DNA from: Deltaproteobacteria bacterium
GTDB lineage: Bacteria > Desulfobacterota > DSM-4660 > Desulfatiglandales > Desulfatiglandaceae
Assembly (NCBI GenBank): GCA_018644785.1
Contig: JABGPV010000073.1
Location: forward strand, 1 to 19,200
Length of the DNA: 19,200 bases
Direction of reading: 5' to 3'
The position numbers and the translations under genes were made by a program. Shown piece by piece: positions 1-8,147 of this stretch; position 1 is the stretch's first letter; each line of letters begins with the position of its first letter. The notes under the pieces are model-generated. The model did no database searches, was not told where the DNA came from, and saw only the letters and a list, made by a program, of their open reading frames with translations.

Positions 1-860
1 AGAGAGGGTTTAAATGGTTCTGGCGCACCACGCCCCATGATAAATGGTTTACCAAGGACCTGTTTGAGCTGCTGGTGGGTCTCACCGAAGGGAAGGTGAA
101 AGGGGTTAAGGCCATACCCAAAAAGGACATTATCAATGTGGCATCCGCCTGCGAAAAAACCGAATGGGGAAGCCATGTATCCGCACTCATCAAGGATTTT
201 TGTAAGGAATATAAGTTTAAGTTAAGAAAATCATTCCTGTATGCTGCCAAGTCGGCGGACCTTTCAAGCGAGGTGCGATCCCTCAAGGCATCGCGTGCGG
301 ACGTGATGCTGTTTGCTTCCTACACATCGGATGCTATTTTAATGGTCAAGACTTTGAAGGCCCAGAAGGCCAAGCCCAAAATCATCTGGGGACAGGACGC
401 GGGTTTTGAAAAGCCGGAGTTTCGCCAGACGCTGGGGGACAGCATCTCAGGGATACTCACGCGAACCGTATTCCTGCCCAAGGTGGTGGAGATCAAGAAA
501 CTGGCCGGACAAGTGAACGATATGTACAAAAGGAAGACCGGCAACGATCTGGGCGGCGCTTCAGCCCGTGCCTTTACGGGACTTCAGACCTGGGTGGCCG
601 TGCTTGAGAAGGCGGGTTCCACTAAACCAGCCGATATCCAGGCGGCGGCCAATGCCATTTATATCCCCGGTAAAGAGCTGGTGGTTCCCTGGCAGGGAAT
701 CAAGTTCGCCACCACGGGAAATGAAATGGGCCAGAACGTTCTGGGGAGCGGCCTCATCGGCCAGTACCAGAAGAACAAAGAGGGAAAAATTGAGCTGGAA
801 ATCGTTTATCCCTTTGACGTTTCTTCAGCGGATATGATCTTCCCCTTTGCCGGATTTTAA
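1..860 (+). CDS. ABC importer substrate-binding protein (LivK-type), 5'-partial
   Basis: This is the C-terminal 285 or so residues of a periplasmic binding protein of the branched-chain amino acid/amide ABC transporter family; the reading frame is open from base 3 and the start lies left of the window. The visible protein begins RGFKWFWRTTPHDKW and carries the type I periplasmic-binding fold pattern: a second-domain stretch with VMLFASYTSDAILMVKTLKA, then PKIIWGQDAGFEKPEF, and a C-terminal block ending in IVYPFDVSSADMIFPF. The GTG at 75 is only an internal codon, not the start. It is followed by livH, livM, livG and livF on the same strand, so it should deliver the ligand to that permease. 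The ligand cannot be told from sequence; family members bind branched-chain amino acids, amides, urea or aromatic acids. Confidence 0.9.
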   Translation, partial: RGFKWFWRTTPHDKWFTKDLFELLVGLTEGKVKGVKAIPKKDIINVASACEKTEWGSHVSALIKDFCKEYKFKLRKSFLYAAKSADLSSEVRSLKASRADVMLFASYTSDAILMVKTLKAQKAKPKIIWGQDAGFEKPEFRQTLGDSISGILTRTVFLPKVVEIKKLAGQVNDMYKRKTGNDLGGASARAFTGLQTWVAVLEKAGSTKPADIQAAANAIYIPGKELVVPWQGIKFATTGNEMGQNVLGSGLIGQYQKNKEGKIELEIVYPFDVSSADMIFPFAGF

Positions 861-877
861 GGGTTGAACCACTGTTC

Positions 878-920
878 CGCCCATTTTACCGGTCCGGATT
901 CCCAGTCGGTGAAGTGGGCG
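878..920 (+). promoter_or_regulatory. 14-bp stem-loop between livK and livH
   Basis: The arms 878-891 (CGCCCATTTTACCG) and 907-920 (CGGTGAAGTGGGCG) pair over 14 bp with two G-U wobbles and a 15-nt loop. The stem starts 18 nt after the livK stop and ends 31 nt before the livH ATG. The downstream bases CTTTGTTATC are only a weak U-tract. Hairpins after binding-protein genes commonly protect the upstream mRNA and reduce read-through, giving more binding protein than permease; that role here is inferred. Confidence 0.6.
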
Positions 921-951
921 CTTTGTTATCAGAATCTGGACGCTGTTTTTT

Positions 952-1866
952 ATGGATATCCTCGTTGGTTCCCTGTTTGCAGGTTTACTCATCGGCATGA
1001 TCCTGGCCCTGGTGGCTTTAGGTTTGACCATCATCTTCGGGGTGATGGATATCGTCAATTTCGCCCATGGCGAATTTTTGATGATCGGCATGTACACAGG
1101 GTTATTGACCGCCCAGGGGTTGGGGGTCGACCCGCTTTTTACTCTGCCGGTGGCGGCGTTTGTGGGATTTCTGCTGGGCATCATCTGCTATTTCGGGTTC
1201 ATCAAATTCATTATAAGGGGCCCCATGGTGGCCCAGCTGCTGGGAACCTTCGGGCTCATGCTGCTTTTGCGGAATCTGGCACTCCTCATTTTCGGTTCCG
1301 AGGACCGTGCCGTGCACACCGGTCTCCTGGTGGGCAAAAGTTTTGACATCGGCATGGGCATCATCGTGCCGGCCACAAAGCTGGCAGCCGCGGGATTATC
1401 CGTGGTCGCTTTTTTTGCCGTATGGCTGCTCATGCACCGAACCCGCGTGGGAAAGGCCCTGACCGCCACGGCCTTGGATGCGCAAGGGGCCCGTTATATG
1501 GGGATCCCTACCGAGCGGATGAACGCCCTGGCCTGGGGTATCGGCGGTGCATCGGTCACCATTGCGGGTGCGCTGCTCGTTAATTTCTGGTCGGTGAATC
1601 CCTTCATCGGGCTGCTGTTCACCATGATAGCTTTCGCCATTGTGGCCCTGGGGGGGTTCGGAAGCATCCCCGGTGCCTTTTTCGCGGGGCTTGTGGTGGG
1701 CCTCATTACTGAAATTCCCGGGTTCTGGGATTTCTTTTCCTACACCTTTGATGCGGAATGGATGATGGATGTCCCCATGACATCCTTTAAATACATGTGG
1801 GTCTATGTGGCCTATTTTCTCATCGTCGTGTTCAGGCCGCGGGGGCTCTTTGGATGGAAGCAATAA
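952..1866 (+). CDS. livH: ABC transporter inner-membrane permease LivH
   Basis: A 304-residue hydrophobic protein forming one half of the membrane channel of a branched-chain amino acid-type ABC importer. It starts MDILVGSLFAGLLIGMILAL and shows the family pattern GLTIIFGVMDIVNFAHGEF at about residues 24-42, followed by several more membrane segments. The conserved cytoplasmic loop with RTRVGKALTATALD (about 163-176), where the family docks on its ATPase, is present, as is the C-terminal ending VFRPRGLFG. Length is normal for LivH. No clear Shine-Dalgarno sequence precedes the ATG, and a strong hairpin lies upstream, so expression may be lower than livK. The 3' end overlaps livM by 13 nt. A longer-looking open frame from 864 is a shadow. 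Confidence 0.93.
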   Translation: MDILVGSLFAGLLIGMILALVALGLTIIFGVMDIVNFAHGEFLMIGMYTGLLTAQGLGVDPLFTLPVAAFVGFLLGIICYFGFIKFIIRGPMVAQLLGTFGLMLLLRNLALLIFGSEDRAVHTGLLVGKSFDIGMGIIVPATKLAAAGLSVVAFFAVWLLMHRTRVGKALTATALDAQGARYMGIPTERMNALAWGIGGASVTIAGALLVNFWSVNPFIGLLFTMIAFAIVALGGFGSIPGAFFAGLVVGLITEIPGFWDFFSYTFDAEWMMDVPMTSFKYMWVYVAYFLIVVFRPRGLFGWKQ

Positions 1867-2861
1867 AGAATGCCCTCGATTTTTCGGATTCCCCCCGCAT
1901 TGACCTGATTGTGGCCGGTGCCATCGGCATTGCCATTATTGCTTTTCCCCTGTTCCCCCATTCCTCCTTTGCCATGAGCACCATGATCCAGTTTCTCATG
2001 TTTTCGCTCTACGGCATGGGGTGGAACACCATCGGCGGGTACGGCGGCCAGGTGGACCTGGGAAAGGCCCAGTACGTGGGAATCGGTGCCTACACGACGG
2101 CGGTGATGCTCATTCGGTGGGACGTGCCGTTCTGGTTCTCCATGCCCATCGGCATGTGTCTTTCCGTGGGATGGTCCTTCATTATCGGTTATCCGTTGTT
2201 CCGTCTCAAGGGACACTATTTTGCCATTGCCACCATTGCCACCTCCCTGGTGTTAAAGGACCTTTTTGAGGTCTGGGATTATGTGGGGGCCTCCCGGGGC
2301 ATAGAAATTTCGCCCATAGAATTTCCGACACCGGATTTTATGCGCCTCCTCTTCAGGGATGATATCTACTATTTTTACGTGATCCTGGGGTTTTTCTTCC
2401 TGGGCATCCTCTACATCAACTGGTTTCGCAGATCCAGATTGGGGTTTCAGCTCCGTTCCATCAAGGACAACGAAGATGTGGCCCGTTCTCTGGGGATCAA
2501 TGTTCACTGGGCCAAAATCAAGACCTATGCCATTGCCACGGCATTTGTCAGCATGGTGGGGTCGTTTCATGCCTGTTATGTGAAAAATATCGAGCCCGAA
2601 GACACCATGAGCCTGGACATATCCATCCTCATTGCCCTGATGGCCATGCTGGGGGGCGCCGGATCTTTGTGGGGTCCCATCATCGGGGCGGGCATTCTGA
2701 TTCCGCTTAAGAGCTATCTCAAGGAATGGCTGGGCGCTCAGGCGGGCCTGGTGGGAATTGATCTGATCCTTTACGCCATCATTATCATGTTGATCTCCGC
2801 CTTTGAACCGAGAGGCGTATGGGGCATTGTTGAAAAATTCAGACGAAAGAGACGAAAATAA
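1854..2861 (+). CDS. livM: ABC transporter inner-membrane permease LivM
   Basis: A 335-residue membrane protein, the partner of LivH in the importer channel. I place the start at ATG 1854 (MEAIKNALDFSDSP), overlapping the end of livH by 13 nt. An upstream in-frame ATG at 1797 would only add 19 residues encoded out of frame over the conserved livH C-terminus. The family signature is visible as GYGGQVDLGKAQYVGIGAYT near residues 51-70, and the ATPase-coupling loop as SRLGFQLRSIKDNEDVARSLGI near 194-215, with a C-terminal FEPRGVWGIVEKF. Membrane segments fill most of the rest. The overlap with livH suggests translational coupling; livG follows after 3 nt. Confidence 0.93.
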   Translation: MEAIKNALDFSDSPRIDLIVAGAIGIAIIAFPLFPHSSFAMSTMIQFLMFSLYGMGWNTIGGYGGQVDLGKAQYVGIGAYTTAVMLIRWDVPFWFSMPIGMCLSVGWSFIIGYPLFRLKGHYFAIATIATSLVLKDLFEVWDYVGASRGIEISPIEFPTPDFMRLLFRDDIYYFYVILGFFFLGILYINWFRRSRLGFQLRSIKDNEDVARSLGINVHWAKIKTYAIATAFVSMVGSFHACYVKNIEPEDTMSLDISILIALMAMLGGAGSLWGPIIGAGILIPLKSYLKEWLGAQAGLVGIDLILYAIIIMLISAFEPRGVWGIVEKFRRKRRK

Positions 2862-2864
2862 ACA

Positions 2865-3635
2865 ATGGCATTTCTGGAAGTCCATAACCTGGTGAAGGAT
2901 TTCGGCGGTCTCCGGGCCAACAACGATATTTCTTTTGAAGTTGAGCGGGATGAACTCATCGGCCTCATCGGTCCCAATGGTGCCGGCAAGACCACCCTGT
3001 TTAACTGTATTTCGGGGCTTCACACCATCACGTCCGGCGAAGTCATTTTTGACGGGGAGGATATTACGGCCCTCAAGGCCCACGAAGTGGCGCGTCGGGG
3101 GTTGGCCAGGACTTTTCAGGTGTATGTGGCGGCGGGGGATTTAACGGTTCTTGAAAATGTCATGGTGGGGTGTTTCATGAAAACCCGTTCCCGGGCCGGT
3201 GCCAGGCACAAGGCCATGGAAATTCTGGAAGACCTGGGTATTGATGATCTCTCCCATTCTCTGGTGAATGAGCTTCCCGTGGCGGCTCAGAAACGGGTGA
3301 CCATGGCAACGGCCATCGGTTCCGAACCTAAAATGCTGTTGCTGGACGAGGTGGCTGCCGGGTTGAACCCCAATGAGATAGACGGTATCATGGCCAGCAT
3401 ACGGCATGTGCACGACCACATGGGCATTACGGTTATTTTGATCGAACATGTTATGGAACTGGTCATGAAAGTGAGCCACAAACTGATCGTTCTGGATTAC
3501 GGCGAAAAGATCGCTGAGGGGGATCCCCAAACGGTTTCGAAAGACCCCCGGGTTATCAAGGCGTACCTGGGAGAACGGTATGCGAAAGAACATGGGGGAT
3601 TGAATTCAGTGGGGCAAAGCGAGATCGATCCATGA
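2865..3635 (+). CDS. livG: ABC transporter ATPase LivG (variant signature motif)
   Basis: A 256-residue cytoplasmic ATPase that pairs with LivF to power the LivHM channel. The Walker A motif GPNGAGKTT is at about residues 36-44, the Q-loop glutamine at 85 (RTFQ), Walker B MLLLDE at 157-162, and the switch histidine at 195 (LIEH). The signature motif, usually LSGGQ or AYGQQ in LivG, is ELPVAAQKR at about 136-144, lacking the serine and glycines. The D-loop side reads DEVAAGLNPNE with valine where proline is common. Similar weak signatures occur in some LivG subfamilies, so this need not mean loss of function. The gene sits 3 nt after livM and overlaps livF by 4 nt (ATGA). Confidence 0.93.
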   Translation: MAFLEVHNLVKDFGGLRANNDISFEVERDELIGLIGPNGAGKTTLFNCISGLHTITSGEVIFDGEDITALKAHEVARRGLARTFQVYVAAGDLTVLENVMVGCFMKTRSRAGARHKAMEILEDLGIDDLSHSLVNELPVAAQKRVTMATAIGSEPKMLLLDEVAAGLNPNEIDGIMASIRHVHDHMGITVILIEHVMELVMKVSHKLIVLDYGEKIAEGDPQTVSKDPRVIKAYLGERYAKEHGGLNSVGQSEIDP

Positions 3636-4348
3636 CGGAATTCATTCTTGAAGTAGAAAACATCAAAGTCCGTTATTCAGGCTTACCCGTGCTGCAGGGT
3701 GTATCCGTGAGCGTAAAGCCGGGAGAGACGGTCTGTGTGGTGGGTGCCAACGGATCGGGGAAGTCAACGTTGCTTCGGGCCATCATGGGAAGCCAGCGCG
3801 TTTTTGAAGGAACAATCAAATTCCAGGGGAATGAAATACAGAAACTGCGCACGGAAGAAATCGTCCGTTTGGGGATTATCTATGTGCCGGAAGAAAAGAT
3901 GCTCTTTAAGCCCCTGAGCGTGGAAGAAAACCTGTTTCTGGGCGCATATGTTCTAAACGACAAAGAAAAGATTCAGAAAAACCTTGACCTGATCTATGCA
4001 CTTTTCCCCCGGTTGAAAGAACGTCGAAACCAGGCGGCCTCAACCCTTTCAGGGGGGGAGCAGCAAATGGTGGCCATCGGCCGGGGCCTCATGAGCAACC
4101 CTGCTGTCCTCATGCTGGATGAACCGTCCCTGGGGTTGGCCCCCATCCTGGTGGATGAAGTACTGGATACGGTAAGACGTCTCAAAGAAGAGGGCATTAC
4201 CATTTTGCTGGTGGAACAAAACGTCCGGGAGGCCCTGGATCTGGCGGATCGCGGTTATATCCTCCAAACCGGCCGGATCACCGGAGAGGGTACAGGCCGG
4301 GAACTTCTCGACAGCGATATCTTCCGCTCGGCTTTCCTGGGGATCTAA
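3632..4348 (+). CDS. livF: ABC transporter ATPase LivF
   Basis: A 238-residue ATPase, the second nucleotide-binding subunit of the importer. All motifs are canonical: Walker A GANGSGKST at about residues 38-46, signature LSGGEQQ at 139-145, Walker B VLMLDE at 159-164, and the switch histidine region replaced by the usual LivF LLVEQNVREAL. Length is normal. The start ATG overlaps the livG stop in an ATGA quartet, a classic coupling arrangement. Because LivG has a weak signature motif while LivF has a full one, the two ATP sites of the heterodimer are probably unequal. This is the last gene of the operon; a REP-like hairpin follows directly after the stop codon. Confidence 0.94.
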   Translation: MTEFILEVENIKVRYSGLPVLQGVSVSVKPGETVCVVGANGSGKSTLLRAIMGSQRVFEGTIKFQGNEIQKLRTEEIVRLGIIYVPEEKMLFKPLSVEENLFLGAYVLNDKEKIQKNLDLIYALFPRLKERRNQAASTLSGGEQQMVAIGRGLMSNPAVLMLDEPSLGLAPILVDEVLDTVRRLKEEGITILLVEQNVREALDLADRGYILQTGRITGEGTGRELLDSDIFRSAFLGI

Positions 4349-4369
4349 AATCGGGGACAGACCCCGTTT
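4349..4369. terminator. REP-like palindrome, possible bidirectional terminator
   Basis: The core CGGGG-ACAGA-CCCCG (4352-4366) forms a 5-bp GC stem with a 5-nt loop. After one T-T mismatch the flanking AA/TT extends the stem by two pairs. On the + strand it is followed by TTTATTTCT, and on the - strand by ATTTTAG, so it could end both livF and the convergent antiporter gene. The GGGGTCTGTCCCC palindrome resembles REP elements seen beside Y1 transposases in related bacteria, and a transposase-like remnant lies next to it. Confidence 0.5.
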
Positions 4370-4373
4370 ATTT

Positions 4374-4483
4374 CTATTGGCTGACAACAGGTTTTTTCCT
4401 CGGTCGTCCGGCTTTTCCGGAGGGTAACGCGACGTCCAAGCATTTCAGTATCGTGCCCCAGGTTCCGGTAGAGAAGCTGGACG
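4374..4483 (-). pseudogene. Decayed C-terminal tail of a REP-associated (Y1-type) transposase
   Basis: Read on the - strand, one frame gives EMLGRRVTLRK and a neighbouring frame gives AGRPRKKPVVSQ followed by a TAG stop at 4374-4376. Together they look like a basic tail of the LGRR-x-GRPRKKP type known at the C-terminus of REP-associated tyrosine transposases, interrupted by one frameshift near 4410-4420. The REP-like palindrome lies just beyond the stop, as expected for this element family. Only about 36 codons remain and no catalytic motif is left. The identity rests on a short low-complexity tail, so it is tentative. Confidence 0.4.
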
Positions 4484-4484
4484 A

Positions 4485-5786
4485 TCATGCAGCTTCTTCT
4501 TTTTTTGTGAAAAGCATTGCGTAGACCGCCATTATAACCATAACCAGGGCTATGACTAACCAGAGTTCATCAAGTGTCGCCGATGCAAAGGCGGAGATGA
4601 TGAATATTGATGACATGTATACAATGATTTTTGTGCTGATGGACTTTGACCCGGTCGCCTTGTCCTTTTTGAGCAGGGCAATCCCTGACCAGAAATAGGG
4701 GAAGAGGAGCAAAAGAACCGAGATGGTTACAGTGATGTTGAATGCGGCAGCGACGTTGCTGCCAAGCATCATGAGTATCAGTTCAACAACGGTCATAATA
4801 ACGCCGTTGATGACGAGACCTTTGCTGTTGATCCCATGTTTGTTGGTATAGGCGTAGGCTTTGGGGAGAAACCCATTGTCGGCACTGGTTTTGGCGGCAC
4901 TGGCGGATGACAGATTCCAGACGAGGAAACTGGCGATACAGGCAATGGCCATCACTGCGGAAACCACGTCGGCTATTATTTTTGACTGGCAGATGTGCTG
5001 CATGGCTAAAGCAAATGAGGCCGGTGCGTTCTGAATTTCTTTGGCCGGGAACATGCCTTCAATTACGGTGGTGGAAGCGATGTAGATGATTGCCACGATA
5101 ACAAAACCGACCAGGGTTGCAATGGGGACGACCTTTTTCGGGTTGCGAATATGTTCATTATTTGTGGCAACGCTTTCCACACCCACAAAGGCAAAGATCA
5201 ATACGGCAAATCCGGACATGATGGCGTTACCGGCAGTATCGCCCGAGACATTCCAGTTCTGTTTGAACAGAGCCGGATCAAATTCCAGCCATCCCGCCGC
5301 GCCGGTTATAATGACCGAGATAAGAAGTAATGTTACTGTGGCGGATACCACTTTGGTGATGATGCCGACCCCGCGAAGGGACAAGGCAACAAACAGCCAT
5401 ATGAGTATAATGACGGTGATACCGAGTATAATGGGATGGTTAAGTTGGGGAACAAACATGGCCAGGTAGCCCAGGCCCGCAATCAGAATGGATACGTTGG
5501 AGATCAGGTTCCCATAGACATAAAAAAAACCGCTCTTTGCCCCTAAAACCGGGTTCACATATGTTGCCAGTGCGGTGGGGCTGGGGTCATCAAAAAGGGT
5601 GCCCGCGCGAACATATACCAGTGTCAGAAACAGGGCGCCGATGGTGACCAGTATGAATGAAATCAATGTGATGGAACCGGTGGCTGCCAGTTGCTGTGGC
5701 AGGGCGATTACGCCACTCCCGGCCAGACTCGATACAATCAGAAAAACAGCACCGACTAATCCCAGTTTTTTTGCATCATCTGTCAT
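4485..5786 (-). CDS. Amino acid/amine antiporter, AdiC/CadB-like (APC family)
   Basis: A 433-residue membrane protein of the APC superfamily, with about 12 hydrophobic segments. It likely exchanges an amino acid for the amine made by the decarboxylase encoded just upstream. AdiC/CadB-type landmarks are the first-helix VSSLAGSGVIALP (one residue shorter than AdiC), IFAFVGVESVATNN with NPKKVVPIATLVG, and SFLVWNLSSASAAKTSADNGFLPK, where the tryptophan aligns with AdiC Trp293. The position of AdiC Trp202 is phenylalanine here. I choose ATG 5786 (MTDDAKKLGLVG), preceded by AGGGGAG, rather than an ATG at 5813 inside the decarboxylase gene. The gap to the decarboxylase stop is 11 nt. Arginine/agmatine is the best guess; lysine/cadaverine or ornithine/putrescine are alternatives. 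Confidence 0.85.
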   Translation of the reverse strand: MTDDAKKLGLVGAVFLIVSSLAGSGVIALPQQLAATGSITLISFILVTIGALFLTLVYVRAGTLFDDPSPTALATYVNPVLGAKSGFFYVYGNLISNVSILIAGLGYLAMFVPQLNHPIILGITVIILIWLFVALSLRGVGIITKVVSATVTLLLISVIITGAAGWLEFDPALFKQNWNVSGDTAGNAIMSGFAVLIFAFVGVESVATNNEHIRNPKKVVPIATLVGFVIVAIIYIASTTVIEGMFPAKEIQNAPASFALAMQHICQSKIIADVVSAVMAIACIASFLVWNLSSASAAKTSADNGFLPKAYAYTNKHGINSKGLVINGVIMTVVELILMMLGSNVAAAFNITVTISVLLLLFPYFWSGIALLKKDKATGSKSISTKIIVYMSSIFIISAFASATLDELWLVIALVMVIMAVYAMLFTKKEEAA

Positions 5787-5797
5787 GATATTCTCCC

Positions 5798-8104
5798 CTA
5801 TTTCTTTACACACAACGTCCTGAAAAACTTCTTTCCATCCCGTTCGGTCCTCTCCACCCCGTGGATATCGCTTTCGTAGCCGGGGAATCTGTTCTCAAAG
5901 TCCTGTCTCAATTTCAGATATTCGAATATGGGCCGGGCCTTTTCATTCATCATTTCACCCCCCATGATGATGGGGATTCCGGGGGGATAAGGCACCATCA
6001 TCACGGCCGGTGTACGTCCCATCATCTCATCCAGTTCAACATATTCCACATTTTTTCGAACCACCTCGTGATAGGCTTCGGAGGGTTTCATCACCTGATC
6101 GGGGATAATCTGGAAAGCGTCCTGCATCCTTGAAAGGATGTTGTGTTTCCTGAAATACCCGTGGATGTCATTGCAGTGATCTTTCAGCCCGACCCCTTCG
6201 TAGACGTCCGGACATGTCTCGGCCAGATCCGGCAACGCCTGATACGCCGGGACGTTGGCGTCATAGAGCGCCTTGAATCCCAGCAGGGCAGCAAGCAAAG
6301 TGCCCTGTTTGGCCTTTGTGGTTCCCAGAGAATTTAAAAGCAGAAATGAATAGTAATCCGTCTTTTCGCAGACGATTCCTTTATCGATTAAATAATTGGT
6401 CACGATGGAAGCGGGAATCCCCTCGTCAGCCATATTGCCCTGATCATCAATGCCCGGCGTGGTGAAGGTGAGCTTGATGGGGTCCAGCATGGCATAATTA
6501 TCTTCCATGTCGTCGAAGCCGTGCCAGTTGTTTTCGCTGCTAAAAACCCACGCCTGCTGGTTGTTTGCCAGAACTTGAGCGTCCACATCTTCAAAATCAA
6601 GCATCTTGTCTTCCACATAAACTTTTTTGGGTTGCCACATATCGAAGAACCAGTCATTCTTGTTACTCGCTTTCAGCTCTTTTGCGATGCTCAAAACTTT
6701 TTTCCGCAGGTGGATCGCTTCAACGATAATGTCATTCATCATGATTTCACCATTGTCGTCCATCATTTTTGAAGCGACGTCCAATGAGGCAATCATACTG
6801 TATTGTGGAGAGGTTGAACCGTGCATCATATATGACTCGTTAAATTCATCGGGATCGATTTTGGTTTTTCCGCCATCTTTGATGTGAAGCATTGACGCCT
6901 GTGAAAATGCCGTGAGCAGTTTATGGGTGGAGTGGGAACAGAAAATGGGCGGATGGTTTTCATTCAATGCGTCATCCGTCATCCCATAATGGTTTTTGTA
7001 GATGGGATGAAAACGGGCATAGGCATACCAGGCCTCGTCAAAGTGGAGATTTTCCACGCTTTTTTCCAGTTGCTTCTTGATGTTGACCACGTTGTAGCAC
7101 ACGCCGTCATAGGTGGAGTTGGTCAGGGCAGACATTTTTACGCTGTTGGCCTTCAAATCTTCGGGAAGGAGTTTGTCCTCGTTGATTTTTTTCCGGATCG
7201 ATTCGGGTGAAAACTCCGACAGGCGCACCGGTCCGATAATACCCCGTTTGTTTCTCCTTGGGATCATGTATACGGGATAGGCATCGGTAATGACCATGGC
7301 GTAGTTGAGGGACTTGTGGCAGTTTCGGTCCACAAAAGCGATGTCGTCCCTCACGAGCTGGCTCCGCCAGATCACCTGGTTCACATTGGATGTGCCGTTA
7401 AGGATGTAATATGTACGATCCGCGCCGAAAACCCTGGCCGAGTTCTTTTCCGCGTCACCCACAACACCGCTGTGATCCAATAATGATCCCATTTCCGGCA
7501 CCGAAACCGACAGGTCGGCGCGGAACGTGTTTTCCCCGAAAAACTTAAACATGGCAACCCCGGCGGGGCTCCGCAGGAATCCGGTGCCGCCCATATGCCC
7601 GGGCGTATGCCAGGCATATTTGTATTCATTGGCATACTTCACCAACATCCCGAAAAAGCGGGGATACACACCCTTTATATACTGCATGAGATGCATCTCT
7701 ATGCGACCGGCTAAGAATTCAATGGTGTCAGCGGTCTTCCACAGGCAGCCATTGATATTTCTCAAAGCATCAACCGGGACTCTTTCAGTTTCCAAACGGT
7801 CGGTCAGCAGGAGAATCGGAATTTTTTTATTCCTCTGCCTGATGAGATCCACGAATTCAAGGGCGGACATTTTCTCTTCCGGATCTTCTTCCGGGAGATC
7901 CCAGTCCACGACAATCGCCCCTAAATCGGCCCTGGAGATAAACAATTCATGGGCGTCTTCGTAAGTGAAGGAGGGGATCACAGAGCAACCCTGGACCTCT
8001 TTAAGTTCATCTGTCAGCTCTCTTAATCGATACCCCTCGTCATTCTGGGCGTTAAACTGTCCGGACACAATCAATACAGGCCATGAGCTTTTTGTAATTT
8101 TCAT
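5798..8104 (-). CDS. PLP-dependent Orn/Lys/Arg decarboxylase, AdiA-like
   Basis: A 768-residue fold-type I decarboxylase with the N-terminal flavodoxin/receiver-like wing domain (about 1-130), the PLP domain and a C-terminal domain. It removes CO2 from a basic amino acid, consuming a cytoplasmic proton. The PLP lysine is K395 in HSTHKLLTAFSQASM; D356 in HFDEAWYAYARFHPIY should contact the cofactor ring; HTPGH (166-170) and NGTSNVNQ (236-243) are further family motifs. FDEAWYxYARFxPIY resembles biodegradative arginine decarboxylase AdiA more than CadA or SpeC, and the length is close to AdiA. AGGAGG precedes the ATG. The downstream antiporter completes a decarboxylase-antiporter pair of the acid-resistance or proton-motive type. 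Confidence 0.9.
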   Translation of the reverse strand: MKITKSSWPVLIVSGQFNAQNDEGYRLRELTDELKEVQGCSVIPSFTYEDAHELFISRADLGAIVVDWDLPEEDPEEKMSALEFVDLIRQRNKKIPILLLTDRLETERVPVDALRNINGCLWKTADTIEFLAGRIEMHLMQYIKGVYPRFFGMLVKYANEYKYAWHTPGHMGGTGFLRSPAGVAMFKFFGENTFRADLSVSVPEMGSLLDHSGVVGDAEKNSARVFGADRTYYILNGTSNVNQVIWRSQLVRDDIAFVDRNCHKSLNYAMVITDAYPVYMIPRRNKRGIIGPVRLSEFSPESIRKKINEDKLLPEDLKANSVKMSALTNSTYDGVCYNVVNIKKQLEKSVENLHFDEAWYAYARFHPIYKNHYGMTDDALNENHPPIFCSHSTHKLLTAFSQASMLHIKDGGKTKIDPDEFNESYMMHGSTSPQYSMIASLDVASKMMDDNGEIMMNDIIVEAIHLRKKVLSIAKELKASNKNDWFFDMWQPKKVYVEDKMLDFEDVDAQVLANNQQAWVFSSENNWHGFDDMEDNYAMLDPIKLTFTTPGIDDQGNMADEGIPASIVTNYLIDKGIVCEKTDYYSFLLLNSLGTTKAKQGTLLAALLGFKALYDANVPAYQALPDLAETCPDVYEGVGLKDHCNDIHGYFRKHNILSRMQDAFQIIPDQVMKPSEAYHEVVRKNVEYVELDEMMGRTPAVMMVPYPPGIPIIMGGEMMNEKARPIFEYLKLRQDFENRFPGYESDIHGVERTERDGKKFFRTLCVKK

Positions 8105-8147
8105 ATCCTATCCTCCTCGAAGTTGTCTTATTTCAAAATCAGTCCCA

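Noticed and set aside
864..1346. 160-residue open frame overlapping livH
   Set aside because: It lies in another frame over the well-supported livH gene, has a histidine- and arginine-rich composition without family motifs, and is a shadow.
5787..5813. Earlier ATG for the antiporter (MCKEIGENI)
   Set aside because: It falls inside the end of the decarboxylase gene; the ATG at 5786 has AGGGGAG at a proper distance and begins like the family.
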